A stretch of 64,000 bases of DNA, taken from Litsea cubeba (lineage: Eukaryota > Streptophyta > Magnoliopsida > Laurales > Lauraceae). The position numbers and the translations under genes are program-made. Positions within the stretch are counted from its first letter, which is position 1. Every line of letters starts with the position of its first letter. The stretch covers positions 58,630,491-58,694,490 of the forward strand of contig CM022950.1 in the NCBI GenBank assembly GCA_012931725.1, in the 5' to 3' direction. The notes below the pieces were generated by a model. That model worked only from the letters and a program-made list of their open reading frames with translations. It searched no databases and was not told the origin of the DNA. This document shows positions 46,301 to 55,963 of this stretch, piece by piece.

Positions 46301-47880
46301 CACCTTTTAACAGGTGCCTCCGTTGGACGCCTTCTAACATGGCCAAACCATCTCAGTCGATTTTCTCTCATTTTATCTCCAATCGGTGCTATTCTTACTT
46401 TGCCCCTAATCTCCTCATTCCTAATCCTATCTCTCCTTGTGATCTCGCACATCCATCTTAGCATTCTCATCTCCGCAATTTCCATCTTCTTGATATGATT
46501 ATGCTTTATTGCCTAACGCTCTGATCCATATAACAATGCTGGTCGTACCGCCACCTTATAATACTTTCCTTTAAACTTGAGGGGGACTTTCCGATCACAC
46601 AAGACCCCCGAAGCACTCCTCCATTTGGTCCGCACGGCCTGAATCCTGTGACTTACATCAGTATCAATCCCTCCATCCTGTTGCACCATAGATCCAAGGT
46701 ACCTAAAATTTTCTTTCTCTACAATCTTTTGTGTGCCCAAACTTACTTCTATGCTACCAGGTGTCCTACTTTGACTAAACTTGCATTCCATATATTCCAT
46801 TTTGCATCGACTTAACCTGAACCCTTTTCATCATCAAGAGAGACAGATGCCAACAAACTCCTTACGCTTACTAACCCATTCAGACACTGTCCAAATAATT
46901 GATTGAGTTATGTCCTTTACTGATTTAGTTTGATTGCAGAAGCCTCTGTTATACCCTTTCCTCCAAAGCTTCCAACAAGTAGCATAAAGAACTGCCTTCC
47001 ATAAAAGCTTTCCACGAACAAAATTGGTACCTAAATGCCATTGAAGAAAAAGATCTTCAACTGTCTTTGGCATAACCCAAACAACATCAAACAGATTAAT
47101 AATAACAAACCAAGCTTTGTAAGAAAAAGGACAATGGATCATCAAATGATGCACCGATTCTTCATCTCTCAAACATAAAGGACAACCATTAATTATACAT
47201 GATTCCTTTTTCGCAGATTATCAATAGTTAGGATTTTTTGCTGCTTAGCGACCCAATAGAAAGCCAAAACTCTAGGTGGAACATAGCAAACCCAAAAGCT
47301 GTGCCAACCTTCCATTCTAACATCCGATGCAAACAAAATCTTTTAAAAAGACTTAACTGTAAAAAGACCTCTAACATCTGGTTTCTAGAGCCTAACATTA
47401 GATTTGCCACTTAACAAATAACACTTATCAAGACAACAAAGAAATCGAACAAAATCAGCAATTTCAATATCCGTAAAATTTCTTCGAAAAGAAAAGTCCC
47501 AACCAACTCCCTTCTCCGTTGAACAAAAATAATCTGCTACTACAGCATGCTGCCTCAAATCCAACTACTACAAAGAAGGAAACTGATTATGCAAATTGGA
47601 TTGCCCACACCATTCATCATGCCAAAACCTCACCTGACTGCCATCATGAACCCAGTAACAAATCCACACATCAAACTCTTTCTTAACAGAAAGAATAGAC
47701 TTCCAAATACCAGAAACATTATAAGTCTGCTACTAAAGCATGCTGTCATTACCGTTTTGTTTTGGCCATTCAACCGAAACGAAAAAGGCCACCAAACTTT
47801 TCGTCCTCTACCGACGGAAATGTGCGATTCTTATCCGAAAATAGAGATTTCGCTAGCATGAACGAAAGGGAAAATCACCG

Positions 47881-47939
<59 letters not shown>

Positions 47940-50900
47940 AAATCTTGGTTTCGCAGTGTCAACCGCTCGTCGCTGCCCGCCGTCGTCAAGCACTGTACTC
48001 CTCTCTCTCTCTCCCCTCTCTGGGTATCGCCTCTGTAATGGGCTCTTCTTCTCACCTTTGGAAGACGAAAATGGTGTTTTGCCCTCTTTCTTGATGATTC
48101 TCACCTTGGGCAACGAAAAATGATACTCCTTTTTAAATAAAAGGGTCAAATGCCACGTTGTCCCTCTCTTGTTTTTTCTTTTTAAGAGAGCCCTTCCAGC
48201 TTTTCTTTTTCAAAATAGTCCTTTAGCCTTTTGACTTTATGCATATTTTTTAAATACCTCATCTTATTTATATTAAAAAAAAATTTTCCAAAAAATTACT
48301 CTGAAAAGTTCCTCCGAAATTTTGAAATGACGAAATATTTTATTTTCTAGGTTGGACCGAAATGAAGACCGAAACGGAATTGACAGCTATGGATCTGCCC
48401 CATTAGCAATACAAACACTCGTGAAATGAAGGTTTATACGAGTAAAGTTGTGACCTCCCACCTGTGATAGCTTTTGTCCTGCCTGAATCAACAAATCATA
48501 AGAGACCAGAAGATGTAGCTATGGGAAACCGTTAGGGCAGCTAAACCACCTGATGATGCTGCAAATGATGTCGCTAGTGTTGATGTACATGCTTTCTAAC
48601 ACCTGTGATCTTCAGATAAGAGCAAAAACTAAATAAATCTTATCACTGATATTTTTACGACACTTTCTTTTTATAAACATGCTTGGCATGATGTGGTGCC
48701 CTCTCAAAATTTTGCTCAGACAAAAAACTAGTCTCTTTAGAAACACCCAACAACAAAAGAAAGGGCTGACTTAACTTTAATATTCTTTCTCTGATGAGTC
48801 TCCGACGCAACATAGGTAGAGTAAGAGTAGCCAAGCACTACTCTCCAAGCCGAAGCTGGATAGGGATCCATGGTATCCTAACAATCTTGGTCTCACACCA
48901 AAGACGGTGAGAACTCAAAATCAAACTCAAACTCGACAGGAGAGATTTTTATTAATCAATGCATATTAAACGAGAGGGCTTACAACCCTTTATATAGACT
49001 AGAAATCGGTCTATTTTGGAAACAATTTTAATAATAAAATTCTAAAGCGAACAAAACTGTAAAGAAAATAAAGCTCTAATTTAAATGAAAGAAAGCTTGC
49101 TAATTTCTGTATTTTAGCTACTACTAAAATAGGGAAAGTCTTGCATAATCGGGAGATCTTCTCTTTATGGGCTTTGTCGACCCATGGATCACGGGTCTGG
49201 CCTACATCAGTCTCAACCCTCAAAAAATATAAAAGATCTAAAAGAAATACACAATATAAAAATTGCTAGATCTTTTTCTTTTCATGAGCACACTATAAAT
49301 CAAAATATCGGCCCCTCAAGTCATGATATCCTTATCCCGTATCGTTGTTTAATCTTTAACTAATTATATCTTTGGGGCAATCTTTATAATTTGTAATTGC
49401 AAGAATGTAGCCCATATCTAAAATCCAACCACTTAAAATAACTACCATTCCTTCTATTAGCTTTGTGAAAAAGTTCACTCTAATTGGAGTTGGGCTCAAC
49501 GTTGAATTGACCATGCCGCATGATTAGAATCATTGGCCTATCAGATGGAGACTTCGGGATCTAGCTTTCTGTAGTAAATTAGGATCGTCAAATGTTGTTA
49601 GCTATCTGGTCAAATATCATTAATTGGGCTGTCAAATAGAAACCTTGCTTATGGTCTACTTAATGATTTTAGATGGAGATTTGGCAAGCCCCTATTCACT
49701 CCAATAGAACTTGGGCACACTGTTGGATTTACCTATACAACACTTGATTTTTCTTAATATTTTCTTAAAAATAAAAATCGCTTAGAATAATTGCCCCAAT
49801 CCTATAAGGCCCTTGACCAAATTTTAATCTTACAGAGATGAGCTCACTCTCAAATTGGTCAATTGAAAATCCACACCAAAACACAAGAAAAAAATATAAA
49901 ACAAAGAGAAATAAGAAAAAAAGAAGAAGAAATGTTTGCCTCCTGTAGGGCTCTTGCCAAATTTTACTCTAATAGGTCTAGTCAGATCTGGACTCAAAGT
50001 TAATCCTTATACCTGGACTTGGGCATTATTCAGACCTGGATTCGAAGTTAATCCTTATCCTCGGGATTCAGCCAACTTAAGTCCAGTAGTCCACTCCAAA
50101 TCCATACCATTGACAGTGTAATGCGGTCTTTATTGGTCTCCTTCACCTAGTTCCATAAATTTGTAATAGTGCTTTGTAAGAGGCTTTTTTTTTTTTACGT
50201 ACCAAAATGATCTCAAATGGCATTCCATGAGAAGTAATGAATATAATTAGAGACATAGTCTTATAAAAGGGCCCATCCGGATGAAAAATTAGATGTGGGG
50301 GTGGGGCTAAAGTCGCTCATCTTGTGATATTTTATGATTTTCCCATTTGGATACACCTTTAATCTTGTTTCCCTGTTTCTTTAATAATATTTGCACTTCT
50401 TTTTATTAGGAAAACTTGTATTTAAGTAAACATGCATGTACACTTGTAAACATGCTTTATGTTTGTACAGATGCGCACTAATGCTTACATTTGCATAGCG
50501 GGATTTTCTCCTATACGTTCCTGCATACATACGTTCACGTAGCCATGGTGGGTGACGTGAAATGCAAGGGGGTCTCGGTTTTTTGATGGAGGCCCCACCT
50601 CTTTAATGTCCATATCAGGACAGCACAGATTTTCCAGTAGGTGAAACCTTTTACTATTTGCGTACTTGTGATTAATTTCACATAGACTAGCAAAAGGTGC
50701 CAGTGGTGAGCACGTGCAAGCCATTATTTCTACACGATTATTGCATATCTTCTAATCCATAGAAAATGAAAAATAGATAATCAAATGAAAATGACTTGAT
50801 TAAACACTGTTTGTGTGTTAATTACATAATATCAGTTATAAGATGTTCAATGAACTTCTATTAGTTATGGTCAAGTCAAGTGTGGAACCAAATACCTGTT

Positions 50901-53900
50901 CACCCTAGTAAATAAAGTTCATAATGTGTAGAAATGTGTTTATATTTTATGAGGGGCCCATGAGCGGCACCTTTCTTTTTTGTCTGTGGGTGAGAGACTT
51001 GTATTTTTCAGATCCCTGGATCAATCATGATCAGATATGGGCCATGCAAAATTGCCAGCCAAAAACTCCTCGCTGTCAGACAGTTTGTTTGGGGCTTAAA
51101 TTGGGCACATGAGCCAATGCAAGGCTGGATCTTTCATAAGAGGGTCGGAATTACAAGGAGCTCAAGAGGGGACCCACAAAGATGTTGCTTTCCTTGGCAA
51201 TATTCCCTAGGGGATCCCCTTATATATTTTATGTAATATAAATAAATCTACTATTAAACCTGCCCTGCCCACACTTCAACTGGGTTTTCCTCCCACCGAT
51301 TATGAATCAAGTCAGGAAACCATCTCTCTTCCAGCAACATCAACTCAAAATGAAAGGGACAGCGACCCCATCTTTTTGGGTTAGAAGATAAAGCAATCGT
51401 GTGATGGTCTGAGGTGGTTTTAGGCAAGGTAAGCTGGTAAGTATTAGGAAGAAGACCCAACTGCTCAATGGAGACGAGAAATCTATCCAGTCTAGAAATG
51501 GAGGGGGAGGCCTGGTGATTAGACCAAGTAAAAGACGCTCCAGTCGATGGTAATTCCACCAAAGAGATAGAATCCAATTTGAGAAAGCCCTCATGTCTGA
51601 AGAAATCCGAACCTCCCAATACCCCTGGGAATTTGATGACGTTCCAATCACCAATGCACCAAGTGCCAGCCCTTCTAATTAAGTCTATTGCATGCCAAAA
51701 TTCACCATGTTGCGGTTACTGGGTCTGTAGACGAAGGAGATAATCCACTGATCTTTCACGATAGCTGTAACAGTGAACTCACCAGCCCATCAAGAATATA
51801 GAAGACCCTACTATCCTGGACTAATAGATAAAAGTAAAATTTTGGACACCCTAACATTAATCTGTTCATCGAAAGCCAAGGCCCCCTTAAAAGACCTCAA
51901 TTCCAACGCCGAGTCTTTGGCATGGGCTACAAGATACCTCTAATCCACCCCAAATAATTGTTACTCTGCTCCCAAACGAATAATATGCAAATACCCATCA
52001 AGCCCCTTCAGTCCTAAGCCCTTATCTCTTTGTACTGATTATGGATGAGTTAACTGCTCATATTCAAGAGGAGGCACCTTGGTGTATGTTGTTTACAAAT
52101 GATATATTGTTGGTGGATGAGTCAAGAGACGGTGTGATTGCAAAACTCGAGAGATGGTGGGAGGCTTTTGAATCCAAAGGCTTTAAAATTAGCCGTACAA
52201 AGACATAATAAATGGACTACAACTTCAGTTGGCATATACAAAGAGCTGAAACTACTGTGAGAATTAAAGTCCAGGATATACCACAGAAGACATTTATTCC
52301 ATTACCTTGGCTTGATAATTAGTAAGGATGGGGAGATTGGTGAAGATGTCAAACATAGGATAAAAGTGGGACGTTTGAAGTGGAGACTTGCTTCTGGAGT
52401 GCTTTGTGATCGACGAATGCCAACAAGATTGAATGGAGAATTTTACAAAATAGCGATTAGACCAACTATGACTTATGGAGTAGAATATTGGCCAATCAAG
52501 AAGCAACATATGCGCAAAATGGATGTAGTACAGATGGGAATTTTGAGGCGGATGTGTCGTAAAACTAGGAAGATTAAAATTATAAACGAGCGCTTTTAAG
52601 AGCATTTAGGTGTAGCATCATCAACAGGGGGTAAAATTAGGGAAACATGTTTGAGATGGTTTAGGCATGTCCAATGCAAGCTGGCAACGATGTCAGTAAG
52701 GAAAAGACCGGTTATGCAGGTTGATGGTCCACCAAGGGGAAGGAGGTAGGCTAAAGAGGATGTGGATGGAGGTAGTAAAAATAGATTTGAAGAAGTGCAA
52801 CTTATCTGAGGATTGAGCTCAGGATAGATCGGAATGGAGAAATAGAATTCATGTAGCCAAACCCAATATAGTTGGGACAAGGCTTTGATGAGGATGATGA
52901 TGATGATGACGACGACAACGACCCATAAAACCCCCAACTCATGGAACAAAGTTATAACCCTAAAATATTTAGACCACAATAGCCCATGAAACGAAGGGTG
53001 AAAAAACACAACACACAATATTAAACCCGATACCTTGGCAAGATAGAATTCTTATAAAAAACTAAGCAGTTTAGGTACACTATAGTGTAATAAAATCCAA
53101 GCATGCAAAGAAAGCCAAAAGATTGAAAGCCTTTGTATCTCAATTTCAGTCTTGCCAAAATAGCCAAGTGATTGAGGGGAGAATAAAGGGAAAGAGGACT
53201 TCGGAAGTGAGGTTGGAAGGAAAGTAGTAAGAACCTATGATGCTCAAATACGGCATTTCACCTATGGTACTTCTACCGATACGGATATGGATATGGGATA
53301 CAACAAGATACGGTTGGGATACAACTTCTCTCATTTTAAGGAAAAAAAAATGCAAAAAAAACCCTAACAATTTTCTTCCTTTAGTGCAACCAAGAGAAAG
53401 AAATGGGTTCTGTCCTTGAAAAAAAAGGCTTATAAGGGGGAGGAGGGGAAAGAAAAAGAACAGCAACAAGAAGAATATGAGACAAATCTACCTATATACT
53501 AGCATGTCGTCGCCTTTGCCACTGCTATTGTCATTGCTGGCTACTCGCTGCTCATCCCTCCTTCCTCCGCTCACCTCGCTCCTCTCTCCATTACCTTTCC
53601 TCTTGTCCTCCTTTCGTTTTTCCCTTCTTTCTCTTTCTTTCGTTCTTCCTTTTTTCTTCCCCTTTTCGCTTGAGAGGGAGAAAGAGAGTCTCGGATAAAG
53701 GATGGCTTTTAAATTTTCGAAAAGAGAGATACTCTTTACAGAAAAAACAACAAAAGCAAAGAAAAGAGAGAGACTCTCTAGAAAGGGGGCTATTAAAATC
53801 GGGATTGAACAAAAATATAAAGTGGCAAGGGTGGGAATGGGTCTGGGCTGGCCTTGGGGCATATTTTGTTAAATGGGCCGGGCCTTATTCCTGGGGCAGG

Positions 53901-54710
53901 TTTTATAAAATTAGACCAGGGCCCGGGGTAAATTTTATAAAAGGGCAGGGCTTAAGGCAAGTGCAAGCTTTATTTTTAAAATTTTGTAACTATGTTTATA
54001 TTTTATTTTTTCTATATATGTTTTTTTTCATATATATAATTTCAAATATATCTTTAAGTGATGTCGTACATGTATCCGTGTCCTAACTTTTTGAAGTTGC
54101 CATGTCGAATTCCTGTTCTCCGTGTTCGTGTCTGTACCCGTGTCCGTATCTGGGCATCATCCCTAACTTTATGTGGAGGATTAGGCTTTGGGCAATGGGA
54201 GACCTTATTGAAAAGTCGATTCTATCCATGGAGTGGGTTTTGCAGCATACATATGTGAGGAGTTACCGAAACTGAGTGGGGGTGTATATTTTGCATAATA
54301 GAGAACGTGACATGCGAAAGTTGGGGAAACTGAATGGAGTTGTCATGTTACGCACGGTATGGGTACATATTTTATGAGTCAGATGGATGGTCAAAATAAT
54401 TTGGAGGTGGTCAAAATCAATTGGAGATTAAAAACTCTCTTTCATATATATATATATATATATAAATTGCTTCTATGTTCTTCGTAAAGATATTCTTTTA
54501 TGCAGGTACCCAAAATAGGTTTTCTCTCAATTGAAAATTCTCATTTTTCTTTTCTGAATTTTGCAGCGATTCTTTTTCAAATCGCAAGTGATTGGTACCA
54601 ACAAATTTAAGGTTGGAAAATGTGAAGACCATGTTTGGGTTACCAAGGATGAACTAATGGAATATTTCCCGGAGCAGGCTGCCTTCCTCAACCAGATGAT
54701 CATCAGCTAA
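31233..54710 (+). CDS. MRPL46: Mitochondrial ribosomal protein mL46 (MRPL46), six exons over 23.5 kb, frameshift in exon 1
   Basis: Coding exons are 31233-31388, 32233-32298, 37201-37275, 41151-41283, 41360-41485 and 54567-54710. All junctions are GT-AG and keep phase. The product (~232 residues without the frameshift) starts with an Arg/Ser-rich mitochondrial presequence (RSLKRRGFCTS). The family blocks follow: ERLPVVIPKIDPIVYAF, QYRRKYPDEVLGRSDARGKGDYQ shared over exons 2-3, VPAPRVTEADKTNDRR, LYLLLYG, KPVWHFPEKVY, YFVGNAPFAHLPIQ and EDHVWVTKDELMEYFPEQ. The protein is a Nudix-like component of the mitochondrial large ribosomal subunit. Exon 1 has TTTT at 31323-31326 where TTT is expected, giving a TGA straight after VLF. 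All other exons are intact, so a base-call error or a recent null allele is likelier than an old pseudogene. Confidence 0.93.
31389..32232 (+). other. MRPL46 intron 1
   Basis: 844 nt, no transposon recognised. A weak RTE-like tail (GTCATCG...CAATTTGGGCTGGC) lies near 31690-31725. Confidence 0.7.
32233..32298 (+). CDS. MRPL46: MRPL46 exon 2
   Basis: Acceptor CATTAG|G, donor CTCG|GTAAGA. It encodes FQWTQQYRRKYPDEVLGRSDA, the basic block conserved in plant mL46. Intron 1 is 844 nt. Confidence 0.92.
32299..33399. other. MRPL46 intron 2, left part
   Basis: A pyrimidine-rich stretch (CCCTCCCTCCCTC near 32490) and long GA/TC mixes lie here. The right half may be decayed Copia sequence on the - strand; no clear protein block was found. 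Confidence 0.45.
33400..34757 (-). mobile_element. Copia retrotransposon fragment: 5' LTR, primer site, gag
   Basis: On the - strand a probable LTR (34757-34400, TGTGAG...CTACA) is followed by a primer site TGGTGTCAGAGC (34389-34378, close to the initiator-tRNA-Met type TGGTATCAGAGC). A Copia gag-like stretch follows near 33650-33440 (NWEAHDSIVMSWLLESMEE, KDI then a stop, DGVTTLY). Gag has stops, and no second LTR is seen. It sits antisense in MRPL46 intron 2. Confidence 0.68.
34758..35648. other. MRPL46 intron 2, middle part
   Basis: 34856-34902 resembles an RTE LINE 3' tail (GGGATAAGGCTTTGATGATG). 35340-35640 is rich in GAGCTCGA/GCTTGAGC motifs, probably a degenerate MITE. No gene. Confidence 0.45.
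35649..36042. mobile_element. hAT-type MITE, 394 bp, perfect target duplication
   Basis: Ends are TGTGGATGTAAATGG and, inverted, TAGGGAGGTAAACGG. Perfect 8-bp duplication TTGCTGCA (35641-35648, 36043-36050). The body is GGGTCC/GGTTCCGG-rich. Confidence 0.9.
36090..36956. mobile_element. hAT-like MITE of the ATGGTTCAAAATAGC family, 867 bp
   Basis: Left end ATGGTTCAAAATAGC, right end CTATTTTGCTCCTTGG. Flanks are TTATGTAC and TTATGTTT (6/8). Subterminal GCTACGTAG-type motifs occur on both sides, and there are internal ~135-bp repeats around AGATCTATGTTTCCCATAGG. A relative sits at 45397-45736. Confidence 0.75.
37201..37275 (+). CDS. MRPL46: MRPL46 exon 3
   Basis: Acceptor GTATTCAG|G, donor AGAAG|GTACAG. 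It encodes GKGDYQIDYVPAPRVTEADK, then TNDR. Intron 2 before it is 4902 nt. Confidence 0.92.
37402..37461 (-). mobile_element. Short RTE LINE 3' fragment, 60 bp
   Basis: On the - strand it reads a CCAACCCCAAATTGATGGGA tail with (ATG)n. GATGCATA flanks both sides (37394-37401, 37462-37469), indicating a strongly 5'-truncated insertion in intron 3. Confidence 0.6.
37470..38811. other. MRPL46 intron 3, left part
   Basis: No transposon or gene is recognised. Confidence 0.5.
38812..39055. repeat. Imperfect ~45-bp tandem repeat, about 5-6 copies
   Basis: Units follow the pattern GTGAAATTTGGCTAGGGYCC then TTTCCTATTAGA with strong drift. Confidence 0.65.
39100..39330. repeat. Diverged repeat pair related to the interior of the 36090 element
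   Basis: TGTTGGAATGATCTATGGGAAAC occurs at ~39137 and ~39287; its complement resembles the internal repeat of the 36090-36956 element. Probably a decayed copy in the opposite orientation. Confidence 0.5.
39415..39565. repeat. Homopurine tract, ~150 bp
   Basis: Almost uninterrupted A/G on the + strand in intron 3 (GAGGAGAGAGAGGGAAGAGG-like). Confidence 0.8.
39566..41150. other. MRPL46 intron 3, right part
   Basis: An open frame of 142 codons lies at 40368-40796 on the - strand, with no recognised family. No transposon ends were found. Confidence 0.4.
41151..41283 (+). CDS. MRPL46: MRPL46 exon 4
   Basis: Acceptor TCTTCAAG|G, donor CGAAAG|GTAATA. It encodes SLQRALDRRLYLLLYG and KPVWHFPEKVYESEETLRK. 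Intron 3 before it is 3875 nt. Confidence 0.93.
41360..41485 (+). CDS. MRPL46: MRPL46 exon 5
   Basis: Acceptor TTTGCAG|T, donor TTTAAG|GTACGT. It encodes CAESALQSVIGDLSNTYFVG and NAPFAHLPIQATEE. Intron 4 is only 76 nt. Confidence 0.93.
41860..41893. repeat. (TTTTA)n microsatellite
   Basis: About five ATTTT units followed by a T run, at the start of intron 5. Confidence 0.85.
42885..43030 (+). mobile_element. tRNA-derived SINE, degenerate
   Basis: A box TGGTTTAGTGG (42897-42907) and B box GCGATCAATCC (42939-42949) are 31 nt apart, as in a tRNA promoter. A non-tRNA body follows. The family differs from the SINE at 18710. The target duplication is not clear. Confidence 0.6.
43031..43689. other. 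Intron 5 spacer
   Basis: 43380-43440 (GTGTCC...TGTATCCGTATCTGAGCAT) resembles the right end of the element at 53236-54163. No gene. Confidence 0.4.
43690..44775 (-). mobile_element. Copia pol fragment (pre-integrase and integrase C-terminus)
   Basis: On the - strand 44720-44600 gives VQCKTCQFAKRHRN, the GAG-pre-integrase block. The catalytic integrase core is missing. 44490-44200 gives MNVTKQFWAKAVLTICYLMN and, in the next frame, LKCFFLGYPS, the integrase C-terminal region. Further - strand sequence to ~43690 is low-complexity linker. Several frames are used, so it is a dead internal-deletion fragment. Confidence 0.8.
44781..44866. repeat. 43-bp tandem duplication
   Basis: CCTCATTGGTAGTTGATGAA starts at 44781 and again at 44824. 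The two copies look identical apart from their edges, which indicates a recent event. Confidence 0.93.
45397..45736. mobile_element. hAT-like MITE of the ATGGTTCAAAATAGC family, 340 bp, in L1 RNase H
   Basis: Left end ATGGTTCAAAATAGCG, right end GTTTTGATCCTTGG. Flanks TCAATCTC and CCAATATC (6/8). It splits the L1 RNase H region between SHPSIL and the EEVQDIAKQLGA block. Same family as 36090-36956. Confidence 0.75.
46106..46829 (-). mobile_element. 5'-truncated RTE-type LINE inserted in the L1
   Basis: On the - strand: end of reverse transcriptase (ENFRYLGSMVQQDGGID, SASGVLCDRKVPLKFKGKYY, RPALLYGSER) and the C-terminal tail (MLRWMCEITRRDRIRNEEIR, RLRWFGHVRRRP). It ends in a (TTGGT)n-type tail. 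Perfect 16-bp duplication ATCATCAAGAGAGACA at 46090-46105 and 46830-46845. The RT active site is lost by truncation. Confidence 0.93.
47531..47753. repeat. Imperfect 20-bp direct repeat, 199 bp apart
   Basis: CTGCTACTACAGCATGCTG (near 47532) and CTGCTACTAAAGCATGCTG (near 47727), the second next to the L1 5' junction. Perhaps a local duplication at the truncation point. Confidence 0.5.
47886..47936. repeat. (AG)25 microsatellite
   Basis: Perfect AG dinucleotide run inside the outer hAT element. Confidence 0.97.
48400..51249. other. MRPL46 intron 5, middle spacer
   Basis: No gene is seen here. It contains a ~50-bp direct repeat around AAGTTAATCCTTAT (49999-50060). No transposon ends were recognised with confidence. 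Confidence 0.45.
51254..51920 (-). pseudogene. L1 LINE endonuclease fragment
   Basis: On the - strand a 121-codon ORF reads LVELPSTGASFTWSNHQ, SRLDRFLVS, PKTTSDHHTIAL and FHFELMLLEE, the C-terminal half of the APE-type endonuclease of plant L1 elements (SDH motif present). The upstream part (WCIGDWNVI near 51650) is in another frame. No RT follows. Confidence 0.82.
52020..52920 (+). mobile_element. RTE-type LINE fragment, 5'-truncated, decayed
   Basis: + strand: LIMDELTAHIQEEAPWCMLF, then TNDILLVDESRDGV where FADD is expected; then a stop; then KWRLASGVLCDRRMP, IRPTMTYGVEYWPIKK and MGILRRMCRKTRKIKI; then RWFRHV. It ends in GTTGGGACAAGGCTTTGATG and a (GATGAT)n/(GAC)n tail. Several frames are needed. 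It is a different subfamily from the RTE at 46106. Confidence 0.85.
53236..54163. mobile_element. Probable hAT-like MITE, ~930 bp
   Basis: Left TGATGCTCAAATACGG and right inverted GATGATGCCCAGATACGG form imperfect inverted ends; both sides have GATACGGATATGG/CCGTGTCCGTATC motifs. The interior has a pyrimidine tract (53580-53665) and GGGCCGGGCC. The target duplication is not clear. Confidence 0.5.
54567..54710 (+). CDS. MRPL46: MRPL46 exon 6 (last)
   Basis: Acceptor TTTTGCAG|C. It encodes RFFFKSQVIGTNKFKVGKCE and DHVWVTKDELMEYFPEQ, stop TAA at 54708-54710. Intron 5 before it is 13081 nt. Confidence 0.93.
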   Translation, partial: RFFFKSQVIGTNKFKVGKCEDHVWVTKDELMEYFPEQAAFLNQMIIS

Positions 54711-55430
54711 CTTATTTTTTGGGCTCTAGGCTGTTGTAAGAAAAAATTGTCTGCAAAAGCAGTGCAACTTTCTCAAAATCAAGAATTTTTTTTTCATTTG
54801 AATACATCATTGGTAGAAACATTATTGTACTTTTGACAATTAAAAGAGCTGATAGACTAATTAGTCAAAAAGTACTTCCCCCTTGAATAAACTGTTGCCA
54901 TGGTGTATTCATAATCCTCCTCACTTGTTTTTCCTCTTTGCTGTCATTCAGGTGTTGGAACCAATACAGAGCTAAAACTTGACTAGTCTAGAAAATTGCT
55001 GGTCAAGTACTGTATCATCAGGGTGAGAGCTAGGTCTGTACTGCTATCTTAAAATGACATGACCTAATTGATTGACCTGTGAGCCTTGGAACTCAAGATG
55101 AACATGACAACACATTGGTGTGGCCGTTTTTGGGCAATATTGGCCCACCTATTGATCAAATTACCTCCCTCACACAGACTCTGTGAGAAAGCATTAGTTT
55201 AGTGGACCCCAAAGATGGAATATAGTATGGTATATCTCTCATTCTTCTTGAAGAACTTTAGGGTTCTGCCTCTACTCTAATTAGAGAATGGAAAAAAAAA
55301 AAAAAAAAAAAGGTTATGCTCTCTGATAAAGGGACATCCAACACAAATGGGGAAGAGAGGTCTGATGGATATTTGCCCAAGGAAATTTCTGTATAATTAA
55401 GTATTGCAATAATAAAATAGTATATAATAG
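54711..55430. other. Downstream flank of MRPL46
   Basis: 3' UTR to ~54910, then AT-rich spacer with a poly-A run near 55290-55311. No gene. Confidence 0.55.
54886..54891 (+). terminator. Likely MRPL46 poly(A) signal
   Basis: AATAAA lies 176 bp past the stop codon. Confidence 0.5.
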
Positions 55431-55815
55431 TGGGAAATATTCATGTGCATCCATCCCTCACCATGTTATGGTGAGGGACAACATAGTAGGGTTGACTTTA
55501 TAACACATCCGAACCGTCCACACGCATGAAACCCCCTTAAGTACACTAAACTCATTGAATTTTTACATATCCAAATGGACTTGACCGTTGGATCGAGGGT
55601 TAGATTTTTTTTCTTTAATATAAAGTCATTAAATTTGTGGGCCACGGATGAAGGGGTTAGAGGCATGAAATTGACCCCAAATTTGATATATGGTCTCATC
55701 CAAGTTGTCTCTTCCCATCCCCTACAAGTCCCATGATCAATGGGTCCCTAGGTGGGCTCCATTAAGTTTGTCCCTCACCATATGCTGAGGGAATGATGCA
55801 CAGGAATATCCAGTG
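55431..55815. mobile_element. MITE with ~50-bp inverted ends
   Basis: Ends ATATTCATGTGCATCCATCC and inverted ATATTCCTGTGCATCATTCC, continuing into a shared GGTGAGGGACAA. Superfamily is uncertain; target duplication is ambiguous (9-bp type possible). Confidence 0.65.
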
Positions 55816-55963
55816 TAATATCAAGATGTTGAATATTTTTGGCATCTTGAAGGTTTTGAAGAGTAGATATAGATTAGAAATTTAGTTGTTTGGCAATTGA
55901 CCCGGATCATATTTAGAAAAAAAAATATCCTTCATTTTTTTTCATAAGAGCGGGGTTGGTTAA

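Larger units (their letters stand above)
45112..47743 (-). mobile_element. 5'-truncated L1 LINE (zf-RVT and RNase H domains)
   Basis: On the - strand: an end-of-RT/linker stretch (~47690-47450), a zinc-binding RT domain (CLRDEESVHHLMIHCPFSYK near 47170), an RNase H (NANATEVNALLIGCRELL, then HVHREANVMADALAKE near 45340-45290) and a poly(A) tail (T run 45112-45135). A 16-bp target duplication TGTCATTACC + ATTTCG/GTTTTG flanks it (45096-45111, 47744-47759). It is interrupted by an RTE and a MITE and has frame breaks. Confidence 0.85.
45090..48391. mobile_element. hAT-type element hosting a nest of LINEs and a MITE
   Basis: Left end CATAGTTGTCATTACCATTTCG (split by the L1 duplication), right end inverted CATAGCTGTCAATTCCGTTTCG. 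Flanks GATCTGTC (45082-45089) and GATCTGCC (48392-48399) match 7/8. Without the inserted L1 it would be ~650 bp, with an (AG)n tract and no coding region. It lies in MRPL46 intron 5. Confidence 0.78.

Noticed and set aside
48780..49260. Possible LTR or viral-like insertion
   Set aside because: The direct-repeat-like wording near 48880-48960 suggested an LTR, but no paired copy, primer site or protein was found.
52294..53018. ORFs on the - strand over the RTE fragment
   Set aside because: Shadows of the + strand reverse transcriptase sequence and its tail.
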